A stretch of 64,000 nucleotides of DNA from positions 2,691,501 through 2,755,500 of the forward strand of contig NZ_CP070982.1 in NCBI RefSeq assembly GCF_018417595.1, written 5' to 3'. This document shows, piece after piece, positions 17,431-25,682 of this stretch. Position 1 is the first letter of the stretch, and every line of letters starts with the position of its first letter. The stretch is from Pseudomonas entomophila (GTDB lineage Bacteria; Pseudomonadota; Gammaproteobacteria; Pseudomonadales; Pseudomonadaceae). A model generated the notes under the pieces. The model ran no database searches, had not been told where the DNA came from, and saw only the letters and a program-made list of their open reading frames with translations. Position numbers and translations under genes: made by a program.

Positions 17431-19196
17431 GCAGTGCCCTCGCTGACCGGCTCCGCGGCGATCCGCCAACCCTTGGCCGCGCGGCGCTGGGCCAGGAAGT
17501 GCGCATACAGGCCGGGTGTTTCGCTCAGTTGCGCGGGTGTGCCTTGCTCGGCGATGCGGCCGTTGTCGAGTACCACGATGTGGTCGGCCATGGCCACCGT
17601 CGACAGCTGATGGGCGATCACGATCAGCGTGCGTTTGCCGCGCAGGCGCGCCAGCGCCTCGGCGATCGCCGCCTGGTTCTCCACATCCAGTGCCGCGGTG
17701 GCTTCGTCCACCAGCAGGATCGGCGCGTCCTTGATCAGCGCCCGGGCGATGGAGATGCGTTGGCGCTCACCACCGGAAAGCCGCGCGCCGCCTTCGCCGA
17801 CCGGCGTGTCCAGGCCCTGCGGCAAGCGTTCGATGATTTCCAGCACGCCCGCCGCGCGCGCCGCCTCCAGCACTTCGGTGTCGTTGGCGTCGGCTTTACC
17901 GATGCGGATGTTGTCGGCGATGCTGCCCTGGAACAGGTAGGCGTCCTGGAAGATCTGGCTGATCTGCGCCGCCAGTTGCCCGGCGGACATCTGCCGCACA
18001 TCCACGCCGCCGACCTTGAGGCTGCCCTGGGTGACATCGAAGAAGCGCGCAATCAGCCGCACCAGGGTGGTTTTGCCGGAGCCTGAGGCACCGACCAGCG
18101 CCGTCATGCTGCCCGGGGCGATCTTCAAGCTGACTTGACGCAGCACCTCAGGCTGATCGTCGGCATAGCGGAAGCTCACGCCGTCCAGTTCGACCCCGGC
18201 ATGGGCTGGCTTGGTCGGCTGCTGGGCCTGTGGCAACGGCTGGACCGCGAACAGCTCGCGCAGCACCCCCAGCTGGCTGCGCGCGCCGCGCAGCACCTCG
18301 CTGTAGCTGGCCACTTCCAGCAGCGGGTCGATGAAACGGCTGACCAGCAGCAGCGCCAGGACCACCGGAATCAGCGCACTGGCCGGCAGCCCGGCGCCCC
18401 ACAGCTCGGCCAGCCACGCCACGCAGCCGACCAGCAGGGCGGCGAAGGCGGCCTGCACCGTCCAGGTGTTGAACACCACTGACATCGCCGACACCTGAAT
18501 CAGGCGCTTGGCCGACTGCTGCTGGCGGGCGATGGCCTGTTCGAGGAAGCGCGTGCCGCCGTCGGCGCCATTGAAGGCGCGCAGCACCGACTGGGCCTGG
18601 GCGAACTCGACCATGCGCTGGCTGGTGCGCGCGGTGTCGGCGTGGAAGCGTTCGTCGGCGCGTTGGCCGAGGCGTGCGGTCAGCGCGAACAGGCCGAACA
18701 GCAGGGGGAGGGTAAGCAGGGCGATCAGGCCCACCTGCAGGTTCAACACGAACAGCGCCACCACCACCACGAACGGCGTGATCACGCCGGTGATCAACGG
18801 GGTGAAAACGTGGGCCGGCAATTGCGCCACGGTCATCATGCCCTGCGCGGTGACATGGTTCAGGCGTGCGGTGTTGTGGGCGTCGAACCAGCCCACCGGC
18901 AACTGCGCGACGTGGTCGCCGAGGCGATGCCGGCCCCCCTGGAGCACGGCGACGCCGACCCGGATGCCGGCCTTTTCGACCACCCGGCGCAGCGCCCAGC
19001 ACACCAGCGAAGCGACCAGCAGCACACCCAACCAGCCCGTGGCCCCTGGCACATCGCCTGCCAGCAAGTGGCCGAGCACCGGTAGCACGCTGAGAATGGT
19101 CAGCCCGCACAGCAGCCCGTAGACCAGCGCCTTGACGAGATAGCGATGCAGCACCGGGGCGTCATCGCCGAGCAGTTCGATCAGGGTCTTCAGCAT
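17427..19196 (-). CDS. half-size ABC exporter, siderophore export candidate (second)
   Basis: The protein has 589 residues: an N-terminal six-helix transmembrane domain (about 20-310) and a C-terminal ATPase with GASGSGKTT, LSGGERQR and ILLVDEATAALD. The start MLKTLIELLGDD overlaps the previous exporter gene by 7 bp. Two adjacent half-transporters imply a heterodimer. This is the arrangement of BarA/BarB in the acinetobactin locus, where they export the siderophore. IrtAB-like import is a possible alternative for this subfamily. Confidence 0.85.
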   Translation of the reverse strand: MLKTLIELLGDDAPVLHRYLVKALVYGLLCGLTILSVLPVLGHLLAGDVPGATGWLGVLLVASLVCWALRRVVEKAGIRVGVAVLQGGRHRLGDHVAQLPVGWFDAHNTARLNHVTAQGMMTVAQLPAHVFTPLITGVITPFVVVVALFVLNLQVGLIALLTLPLLFGLFALTARLGQRADERFHADTARTSQRMVEFAQAQSVLRAFNGADGGTRFLEQAIARQQQSAKRLIQVSAMSVVFNTWTVQAAFAALLVGCVAWLAELWGAGLPASALIPVVLALLLVSRFIDPLLEVASYSEVLRGARSQLGVLRELFAVQPLPQAQQPTKPAHAGVELDGVSFRYADDQPEVLRQVSLKIAPGSMTALVGASGSGKTTLVRLIARFFDVTQGSLKVGGVDVRQMSAGQLAAQISQIFQDAYLFQGSIADNIRIGKADANDTEVLEAARAAGVLEIIERLPQGLDTPVGEGGARLSGGERQRISIARALIKDAPILLVDEATAALDVENQAAIAEALARLRGKRTLIVIAHQLSTVAMADHIVVLDNGRIAEQGTPAQLSETPGLYAHFLAQRRAAKGWRIAAEPVSEGTA

Positions 19197-20992
19197 GGCG
19201 CCTGCTCCTGTTCCTTGGTCTGTTGGTAGCCGCCCAGCGCCCACAGCCGAGCGTAATGGCCGTTGCGCGCGAGCAACTGCGTGTGGTCGCCCTGTTCGAG
19301 GATGCGGCCGTTGTCGAGCACGATGATCTGGTCGGCGTGCATCACCGTGTCCAGGCGGTGGGCGATGACCAGCAAGGTGCGCTGGCGGGCGAAGCGCGAC
19401 AGCGCCTGCTGGATCTGCACTTCGTTTTCGGCGTCGGCCGCGGCGGTGGCTTCGTCCAGCACCAGCACCGCAGGGTCGAGCAGCACCGCCCGGGCGATGC
19501 TCACCCGTTGCAGTTCGCCGCCGGAGAGCTGCACGTCCTCGCCGACCACCGAGTCGTAGCCGCGGGGCAGGGCGAGGATGCGCTGGTGGATGTTGGCGGT
19601 GCGCGCCGCCTGCTCGATCTCTTCCTGGCTGGCCGAGGGCCGGCCCAGGGCGATGTTGTCGCGCAGGCTGGCGTGGATCAGGCGCACCTCCTGCAGGACG
19701 AAGCCGATATGCCGGTACAGCTGGGCGGTGTCGAGCTGGCGCAGGTCGACGCCATCCAGGGTGATGCGCCCATCGGTGGGGTCGAAGAAGCGCAGCAACA
19801 GGCGCGCCAGGGTCGACTTGCCAGCGCCGGACGCGCCGACGATGGCCGTCACGGTGCCGGGTTCGAGGGTGAAGTTGATGTCATCGAGCACCGGGGTGTC
19901 GCCGTCATAGCTGTAGCCCAGGTGTTCGAAGCGAATCCCGGCATCTTTCGCCAGCGTCCGGCTGTTGTGCGCCGGGGCATCCAGCAGCGGCGTGCGCAGC
20001 AGGCCATCCACCCGTTGCGCCGCGCTGGTGGCGGCATGCAGGTCGTGGGTGATGTAGCTCATCAGCAGCAATGGCGCGCACATGCCCGGTGCCACCAGGG
20101 CGAAAGGCAGGATGTCCACCGGGCGAATCCAGCCCAGGTAGGTGAACAGGGTGCCGAAGGCCAGCACCACGCCCAGCACCGCCACCGGGGTGACCAGCGC
20201 GTGGGCGTTGGCCATGGCGCTGACCAGTGGCCGGGTGAAGTCGGTGAAGGCAGCGGCGAAGCCATCGACCGCCTCGCGGTAGCTGCCATGGGCCTTGCCC
20301 TCGATACCGAAAGCCTTGACCACCGGGATGCCATTGACGAACTCGACCACCGCGTTGTTGATGCGCCCCATGTGCGCGCCGAACGCTTGCATGTTGGCGC
20401 CGCTGGCCTTGGTGGCCCTGGACACGAACAGGAAGAACAGCGGGAACGGCAGCAGCGAGACGATCGCCATGCGCCAGTCCATGGCGAACAGGTACAGCAC
20501 CGTGGCCACCACCGCGCCCCAGGTGCGGCCGAGGGTGGTGTAGTAGTGCGCGGTGAGGCTGTGCAGGGTGTTCACGTCGTCCTGCATCGCCTGCTTGACC
20601 TCGCCCGAGGCGCGGTTGGTGAACCAGCCCAGCGGCACCTTGGCCAGGCGCTGGGTGATGGCCAGGCGCAACTGACGGGTGATCCGGTTGTCGGCCAGGT
20701 GGGCGAGGGTCTCGCCCAGGGAGATCAGGATCATGCCGACGAACAGGGCGCCGAGGCTGAGGCCCAGCACTTGCCAGACGCTGGCCTGGATCTGCGCCCA
20801 GGGCGCGACGCTGTCACCCTGGCCCAGCGCCAGCTGGCCGATATGGGCGACCCCGGCCAGGGGGACCAGGGTGAGCATCGTGCCGACCGCCGCCAGGCTG
20901 CCGGCGACGATCAACCGCCCGCGGATCGGCCGCAGTACCTCGGACACCGGGTTGGCGGCGGTGTGCTCCTTGCTCGCATCGTTGGCGCTCAT
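19190..20992 (-). CDS. half-size ABC exporter, siderophore export candidate (first)
   Basis: The protein has 600 residues, with a transmembrane domain (about 25-300, opening RLIVAGSLAAVGTMLTLVPLAG) and an ATPase domain with GASGAGKST, LSGGELQR and VLVLDEATAAAD. The start is supported by GAGGAGATGGA just before the ATG. It is the first gene of a seven-cistron minus-strand string running through the second exporter, both permeases, the ATPase and the binding protein, with overlaps at every junction. A REP pair lies upstream, between it and the sigma factor gene. Confidence 0.85.
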   Translation of the reverse strand: MSANDASKEHTAANPVSEVLRPIRGRLIVAGSLAAVGTMLTLVPLAGVAHIGQLALGQGDSVAPWAQIQASVWQVLGLSLGALFVGMILISLGETLAHLADNRITRQLRLAITQRLAKVPLGWFTNRASGEVKQAMQDDVNTLHSLTAHYYTTLGRTWGAVVATVLYLFAMDWRMAIVSLLPFPLFFLFVSRATKASGANMQAFGAHMGRINNAVVEFVNGIPVVKAFGIEGKAHGSYREAVDGFAAAFTDFTRPLVSAMANAHALVTPVAVLGVVLAFGTLFTYLGWIRPVDILPFALVAPGMCAPLLLMSYITHDLHAATSAAQRVDGLLRTPLLDAPAHNSRTLAKDAGIRFEHLGYSYDGDTPVLDDINFTLEPGTVTAIVGASGAGKSTLARLLLRFFDPTDGRITLDGVDLRQLDTAQLYRHIGFVLQEVRLIHASLRDNIALGRPSASQEEIEQAARTANIHQRILALPRGYDSVVGEDVQLSGGELQRVSIARAVLLDPAVLVLDEATAAADAENEVQIQQALSRFARQRTLLVIAHRLDTVMHADQIIVLDNGRILEQGDHTQLLARNGHYARLWALGGYQQTKEQEQAPC

Positions 20993-21072
20993 TCCATCTC
21001 CTCTGGAAGCAAACTTGACTCATCGGCCCGCTGAAGGGGCTGGATATCACCCGTTGTCTCAGCGGGGAACTC

Positions 21073-21159
21073 CTGTGGGAGCGGGTTTACCCGCGAAGCA
21101 GGCAGCGCGGTGAAGGGCACCGGCTTTGCCGGTGTTCGCGGGTAAACCCGCTCCCACAG
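21073..21159. repeat. REP pair (inverted)
   Basis: CTGTGGGAGCGGGTTTACCCGC is mirrored by GCGGGTAAACCCGCTCCCACAG. It lies between the sigma factor gene and the exporter operon. Confidence 0.8.
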
Positions 21160-21220
21160 AGGCTGCTGCATGCTTTGTCTGCAGGTACATATATGTATTC
21201 CGAACGGTGCTGGAAAACCC

Positions 21221-21748
21221 TCAATGCGTTTCATTCAACAGCGCCGGCGAAAACGGTGAACAACTGCGCAAGGCCGAGGCGATGTACTTCTCCACCGACG
21301 ACACCGACACCTTCAGCTCGGCGGCGATCTCGCGGTGGGCCATGCCGTTGAGCTTGTGCAACAGCAGCGCCTGGCGGCTGTTGGCGGATTGGCGCTGCAA
21401 GGCGGCATCGACCGCGACCAGCGCCTCCAGGGCCAGGGCGCGGAACTCCTCGGAAGGGGCCAGGGCTTCGTCGCGCTGCTTGAGTTCGTCGAGGTAGCGG
21501 GCCTCGAGCTGGCGCCGCCGGTACAGGTCGATCACCTTGCCATTGGCGATTTGCGCCAGGTGGCGGCGGCAGTCCTGCGCCGCAGGCACGCAGCCCTTGT
21601 TCAGCAGGATGAGGCAGATGTCGTGGGCCAGGTCGGCGGCGTCGCAGGTATTGCCCAACTTGCGCCGCAGCAGGTTGCACAGCCAGCCATGATGGTCGAC
21701 ATACAACTGTTCCAGTTGTTGCCGGAGTGCGAACGATCCCTTGTCCAC
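21221..21748 (-). CDS. iron-starvation ECF sigma factor (FecI/PvdS group)
   Basis: The protein has 175 residues. Region 2 includes LLRRKLGNTCDAADLAHDICLILL and KVIDLYRRRQLEARYL. Region 4 includes AVDAALQRQSANSRQALLLHKLNGMAHREIAAELKVSVSSVEKYI, the FecI-type pattern. The start is a GTG at 21748, six bases after GGAG; a TTG four codons earlier lacks a ribosome-binding site. No FecR-type anti-sigma gene is nearby and the locus receptor has no STN domain. Control is therefore probably by Fur (box at 21786-21804) alone, as for PvdS or PbrA. It likely drives the siderophore biosynthesis promoters on both sides. Confidence 0.85.
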   Translation of the reverse strand: MDKGSFALRQQLEQLYVDHHGWLCNLLRRKLGNTCDAADLAHDICLILLNKGCVPAAQDCRRHLAQIANGKVIDLYRRRQLEARYLDELKQRDEALAPSEEFRALALEALVAVDAALQRQSANSRQALLLHKLNGMAHREIAAELKVSVSSVEKYIASALRSCSPFSPALLNETH

Positions 21749-21785
21749 GAACTTCTCCAATACCGCACGAGCAAACAGATTTTTG

Positions 21786-21804
21786 ACTAATGATAATTAC
21801 TACG
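21786..21804 (-). promoter_or_regulatory. Fur box of the sigma factor gene
   Basis: ACTAATGATAATTACTACG matches about 13 of 19 positions of the Fur consensus around TAATGATAAT. It lies 38-56 bp upstream of the sigma factor start. Confidence 0.65.
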
Positions 21805-21869
21805 ATTAGCATCGAAAGCATACGGTGTTGATCAGGTACTTGCAACGCAGCCTGTAGCCGTTGAATCCA

Positions 21870-21931
21870 GCGCCCGGTCTGGCCGGGCGCGACTCCAGGA
21901 CCGAGGATCGGTCTGTCTGCCCGTATACGGG
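21870..21931 (+). promoter_or_regulatory. leader hairpin and palindrome before the T-C NRPS gene
   Basis: GCGCCCGG (21870-21877) pairs with CCGGGCGC (21883-21890). Further on, CCCGTATACGGG (21920-21931) is a perfect 12-bp palindrome ending 30 bp before the ATG of the NRPS gene. There is no T-tract. An operator or transcript-leader role is possible, but nothing identifies the regulator. Confidence 0.35.
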
Positions 21932-21961
21932 TTGTACTGTTTGAAGAGGCGGAGCAATTCC

Positions 21962-24121
21962 ATGATGGAACTCAATTCAGGTGCGCAGTCCCAGCAACCT
22001 GTCAGCGAATTCGAAGAACATGCCTGGCTGCTGCAGCAGCAATTTCCCGAGCGGGTGCTCAAGCACTTCAGCGCCTGGCGGCTGGGCGAGGATATCGACC
22101 TGGCCAGGCTGCAAGGGGCGATCGCGACCGTGGTCGCCAGCCTGCCGGCGCTCAATGCCCGCTACTGCTTCAATGACGAGGGTGATGTGCAAAAGGTTCA
22201 CGACAGTGATCCGCAGGCCTGCATCGGCGAACTGACCGTCACCTCCGATGCGCAAGCCAGCGATCGGCTGCTGGCCTTGCAGGCGCAACCCTGGGACGCC
22301 GAAAGCCAGGCGCCGCTGACGGCGCTGGTCATCCGTGGCGGGCAGGCGCCGATCCTGGCCTTCGTGTTGCACCAGGTGCTCGACCAGACCTGCCGCGAGG
22401 ACGACCTCTACCGCCTGACCATGGATGCCTACGCCGGGCGCCCGGTCGGCGCGCCACACCTGCCCTGGTTGCAGCGCCAGGCGGCAGGCGATCAACCCGT
22501 CGCTGAAGTGACCAGTGCACCCGCGAGCAACGACACTGACGTCGCCGCGCTCATTCTCGACGAGTTCCGCCGTGCCCTGGGTGTGGCGAACATGACGGCC
22601 CAGGACGACTTCTTCGACCTGGGTGGCCACTCGCTGCTGGCCACGCGGATCATCGGCAAGCTGTCGAGCAACCATGGCGTCGAGGTGCGCTTCAACGACT
22701 TCTTCAGCGCGCCGACCGCCGCCGCGCTGGCCGCGCGTGCGCAGGTGCAAGGGCACAAGGGGAGCGTGGATGCCGCCCTGCAAGACGATGTGCAACGGGC
22801 GCCGTTCGCCCTGGCCCAGGCGTCTCTCGGCCGGGCCTACGCAGCGTTCGAGTTCGGCACCATCTTCAACCTGCCGTTTGCCATGACCTTCCTCGACCCA
22901 GTGGACGAGGCGGTGTTCGAACAGGCGTTCAGCGACCTGGTGAAGCGCCACGCCAGCCTGCGCACCACCTTCCATTTCGAGGGCGACGAGGCCTGGCAGC
23001 AGTTGGTGCCGGTCAACCAGCTGGGCCAGTACAAGTGGTTCTGGTCCAGCCGTGAAAGTGCCGGGGCGAACCTGGCCAGCGAAGCCGGCTACCGCTTCGA
23101 CCTGTCCCGTGAGCTGCCGATGCGCGTGCGCTTCTTCCGTGATCCGCACAGCCAGCAGCAGTCCCTGTCGTTGCTGGTCAACCACATGGCCATCGATGAG
23201 TGGTCGCTCAACGTGATGATGGAAGACCTGGCCCGCGCCTACCTCGCACGCGCCCAGGACCAGTTGCCATGCTGGGAGGCGGCCGTGCCGTCGTTCCACC
23301 AGTACGCGGTGAAGGAGCTGGCGCGTGGCATCAACCAGCAGCACCTGACCTACTGGACCGACATGCTGCGTGATGCCACTCGCGGCTTGGCCCTGCCGGC
23401 CATCGGTGAGCAGGGCAGCGCGCCCGTGGCCGAGGCGTCCACCCGCGCGCAGTGGTTCGAGATCAAGCCCGACCAGGCCATGGTCGACTTCCTGCACGGC
23501 TTTGCCCGGCAGAACGACTCGTCGCTGTTCGGGGTGATCTACACCGCCATCGCCCTGGCCCTGCACAAGGTCGGTAACCTCCCCGACCTGGTGATCGGCA
23601 CTTCGGCCTCGGGGCGTACCGACCCTGCGTACTACGAGACGGTCGGCTACTTCACCACCATGGTGGCGCACCGCATACAGTTCGAACCGCGCCAGAAGGT
23701 GGGGGCGTTGATCGAGGGCGTCAGCCGCCTGATCAACGACTCCATGGCCTATGCCGACGTACCGATGGAGCATATCCAGCAAGCCCTGGGGATGACGCCG
23801 GCGGACGGGTTGCTGTTCGATGTGTACGTGCAGATCCATGCCAACAACGCCTTGAACGGCGCTCTGGTGACGCCCGAGGCGGGGAACATTCGTTACCGGC
23901 AGATCGACCCGGAGAAGAACGAGTCGATGTTCGGCATCCAGTTCGAGATCATGGACAACATGATCGATGGCCAGCGCGTACTGCGCCTGGTGGTCACCTA
24001 CCGCACCGATCGCTACAGCGCGCAGCAGATGGCGCGGGTGACCGAGGCTATCGAAGGGGTGTTTGCCCTGTACGCCAGTGAGGGCGGGGCGGCGATGGCG
24101 GTGGAGCACGTGCGGGTTTGA
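21962..24121 (+). CDS. NRPS carrier-condensation protein of pseudomonine-type assembly
   Basis: The protein has 719 residues. Residues 1-185 resemble a truncated condensation-type N-lobe without a catalytic motif. Residues 190-260 are an intact carrier domain (DDFFDLGGHSL, Ser224 the phosphopantetheine site). Residues 270-715 are a condensation domain whose HHxxxDG motif reads NHMAIDEW (His408, Asp412 kept, the Gly replaced). In pseudomonine and acinetobactin assembly a T-C protein carries the threonine-derived unit and condenses it with N-hydroxyhistamine, which releases the product. This protein fits that role. The start (ATG 21962) follows GGAG. It stands alone on the plus strand, convergent with the monooxygenase gene. 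Confidence 0.85.
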   Translation: MMELNSGAQSQQPVSEFEEHAWLLQQQFPERVLKHFSAWRLGEDIDLARLQGAIATVVASLPALNARYCFNDEGDVQKVHDSDPQACIGELTVTSDAQASDRLLALQAQPWDAESQAPLTALVIRGGQAPILAFVLHQVLDQTCREDDLYRLTMDAYAGRPVGAPHLPWLQRQAAGDQPVAEVTSAPASNDTDVAALILDEFRRALGVANMTAQDDFFDLGGHSLLATRIIGKLSSNHGVEVRFNDFFSAPTAAALAARAQVQGHKGSVDAALQDDVQRAPFALAQASLGRAYAAFEFGTIFNLPFAMTFLDPVDEAVFEQAFSDLVKRHASLRTTFHFEGDEAWQQLVPVNQLGQYKWFWSSRESAGANLASEAGYRFDLSRELPMRVRFFRDPHSQQQSLSLLVNHMAIDEWSLNVMMEDLARAYLARAQDQLPCWEAAVPSFHQYAVKELARGINQQHLTYWTDMLRDATRGLALPAIGEQGSAPVAEASTRAQWFEIKPDQAMVDFLHGFARQNDSSLFGVIYTAIALALHKVGNLPDLVIGTSASGRTDPAYYETVGYFTTMVAHRIQFEPRQKVGALIEGVSRLINDSMAYADVPMEHIQQALGMTPADGLLFDVYVQIHANNALNGALVTPEAGNIRYRQIDPEKNESMFGIQFEIMDNMIDGQRVLRLVVTYRTDRYSAQQMARVTEAIEGVFALYASEGGAAMAVEHVRV

Positions 24122-24156
24122 GGCAGTTGGGGTTGCCCATTGATAGGGCGCAACCC

Positions 24157-24243
24157 CTGTAGGAGCGACTTCAGCCGCGATCAGCCGCAACGCGGGTGCC
24201 AGATGCCGCGGCGCCTGCATCGCGGCTGAAGCCGCTCCTACAG
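24157..24243. repeat. REP pair (inverted)
   Basis: CTGTAGGAGCGACTTCAGCCGCGAT is mirrored by ATCGCGGCTGAAGCCG plus CTCCTACAG. It lies between two convergent genes and may end both transcripts. Confidence 0.8.
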
Positions 24244-24280
24244 GGTTTCAGGGCCGCAGGGCGGCCCCGGTTGTCTGCAA

Positions 24281-25600
24281 TCACTCCTCATGCATGCCAT
24301 AGCGCTGGAACGCCGAGCGCTTCGGCAGGCGGTAATGCGGTCGCCCCAGCAACTGGTTGACGATGCTCGCATTGCGGATCGCGGCAATCCCCAGGTCCGG
24401 CGAACCGACACCATGCTGGAAGATCTCGGCGTTCTGCACGAAGATCCGCCCGGCACCCTGGTCGCAGCGTTGCGCGGTGAAGTCTTCCCCAACGATGCAG
24501 TCGCCGTGCTCGTCGGTGGCCAGTACGCTGCCCTTGAGCCGTTCGAACCACGCTGGCCAGGCATGCCCGTAGCCCGTCGCGGCGACGATCGCATCCGCTT
24601 CGAACGCACTGGTCTGGTCGAGTTCACGGTGGCGGTAATCGATGCGCAGTCGCCCACCGACATCCTCGACACGCTCCACCTCGCAGTTGGACAGCAGCGT
24701 CAGGCCGGTGTCGGCGCCGCCGACGGAGCGCTCGTAGATCAGGTCGTAGATATCGCCGATGGTCGAGAAGCTGATGCCCTTGTACAGCAGCCCTTGCCCG
24801 GCGACGATCTCGCGGCGCCGCTCCCGTGGCAGGCTGTGGAAGTACTCCATGTAGGAGGGGGTGAAGCACTCCTGGCCCAGCTTGGAGTACTCCATCGGGT
24901 GGAACCCCTGGGAGCGGGTGATCCAGCGAATCGACGCGCCCGCCGCGACCCGCTCCGGGGTCAGCTCGTTGAACAGCGCCAGCACGCACTCCGCCGCGCT
25001 CTGCCCCGAACCGATCACCGTCACCTGCCGGCACTGGGCCAGCTGTGCCTGGCGTTTGGCGAACTCGGCCGAATGCAGGATCGGCGCCGTGCTCTTGACC
25101 TGCGCCCAGCGCGGCAGCAGCGGTGACGTGCCCACGCCCACCGACAGGTGCTGGCTGTAGTACTGGCGCTTGTAGCCGGACAGCGACTGGCTCTCGATCA
25201 GGAAGCGCCCGGCGTTGGCGTCGTAGCGCACATCGCAGACTTCTTCGCCGAAATGGCAGCTCGCCAGTTGCTGCGAGGCCCAGCGGCAGTAATGGTCATA
25301 CTCGCGGCGCGGCACCTGGAAGTTGTCGTAGTAGTAGAACTGGTACAGGCGCTCGTGCTGGTGCAGGTAGTTCAGGTAGCTCAGTGGATGCGTGGGGTCG
25401 GCCATGGTCACCAGGTCGGCGAGAAACGGCACCTGCAGCGTGGTGCCCGGCAGGATCAAGCCTTCGTGCCAGCGAAACTCCACCTTGCGGTCAAGGAAGA
25501 CACCGCTCACGCCAGGATGCTTGGCGAGCAGCGCGGCAAGGCCCAGGTTGAACGGGCCGATACCGATGCCAGCGATATCCACAGTGGGTAAATCCTTCAT
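24281..25600 (-). CDS. FAD/NADPH amine N-monooxygenase (probable histamine N-hydroxylase)
   Basis: The protein has 439 residues and belongs to the class B lysine/ornithine N-monooxygenase family. The FAD site GIGIGPFNLGLA is at about 11-22, the NADPH site is VIGSGQSAAEC (about 196), and the C-terminal ATGYGHAWP motif is present. These enzymes hydroxylate primary amines of siderophore precursors. With a histidine decarboxylase in the same locus, the substrate is inferred to be histamine, as for the BasC enzyme of acinetobactin. The start MKDLPTVDIAG was chosen because AGGAG lies at the right distance; an ATG three codons earlier overlaps that site. It follows the large NRPS gene on the same strand after 82 bp. 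Confidence 0.9.
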   Translation of the reverse strand: MKDLPTVDIAGIGIGPFNLGLAALLAKHPGVSGVFLDRKVEFRWHEGLILPGTTLQVPFLADLVTMADPTHPLSYLNYLHQHERLYQFYYYDNFQVPRREYDHYCRWASQQLASCHFGEEVCDVRYDANAGRFLIESQSLSGYKRQYYSQHLSVGVGTSPLLPRWAQVKSTAPILHSAEFAKRQAQLAQCRQVTVIGSGQSAAECVLALFNELTPERVAAGASIRWITRSQGFHPMEYSKLGQECFTPSYMEYFHSLPRERRREIVAGQGLLYKGISFSTIGDIYDLIYERSVGGADTGLTLLSNCEVERVEDVGGRLRIDYRHRELDQTSAFEADAIVAATGYGHAWPAWFERLKGSVLATDEHGDCIVGEDFTAQRCDQGAGRIFVQNAEIFQHGVGSPDLGIAAIRNASIVNQLLGRPHYRLPKRSAFQRYGMHEE

Positions 25601-25634
25601 CCGATCCATCTCCTTTGGTTCAGCAGTTCAAGAA

Positions 25635-25663
25635 GGCGCGGCCAGCGTTGCTGGCGCCGCGCC
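25635..25663 (-). other. intercistronic hairpin between NRPS and monooxygenase genes
   Basis: GGCGCGG plus CCAGC is mirrored, with a small bulge, by GCTGG plus CCGCGCC around a short loop, and there is no T-tract. It may protect or process the NRPS-monooxygenase transcript. Confidence 0.4.
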
Positions 25664-25682
25664 CTGATTCGTATCGTGTGAT

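Noticed and set aside
21977-24220. Long minus-strand open frame (747 codons) opposite the T-C NRPS gene
   Set aside because: Composition is typical of antisense shadows; the plus strand shows a carrier and a condensation domain with motifs.
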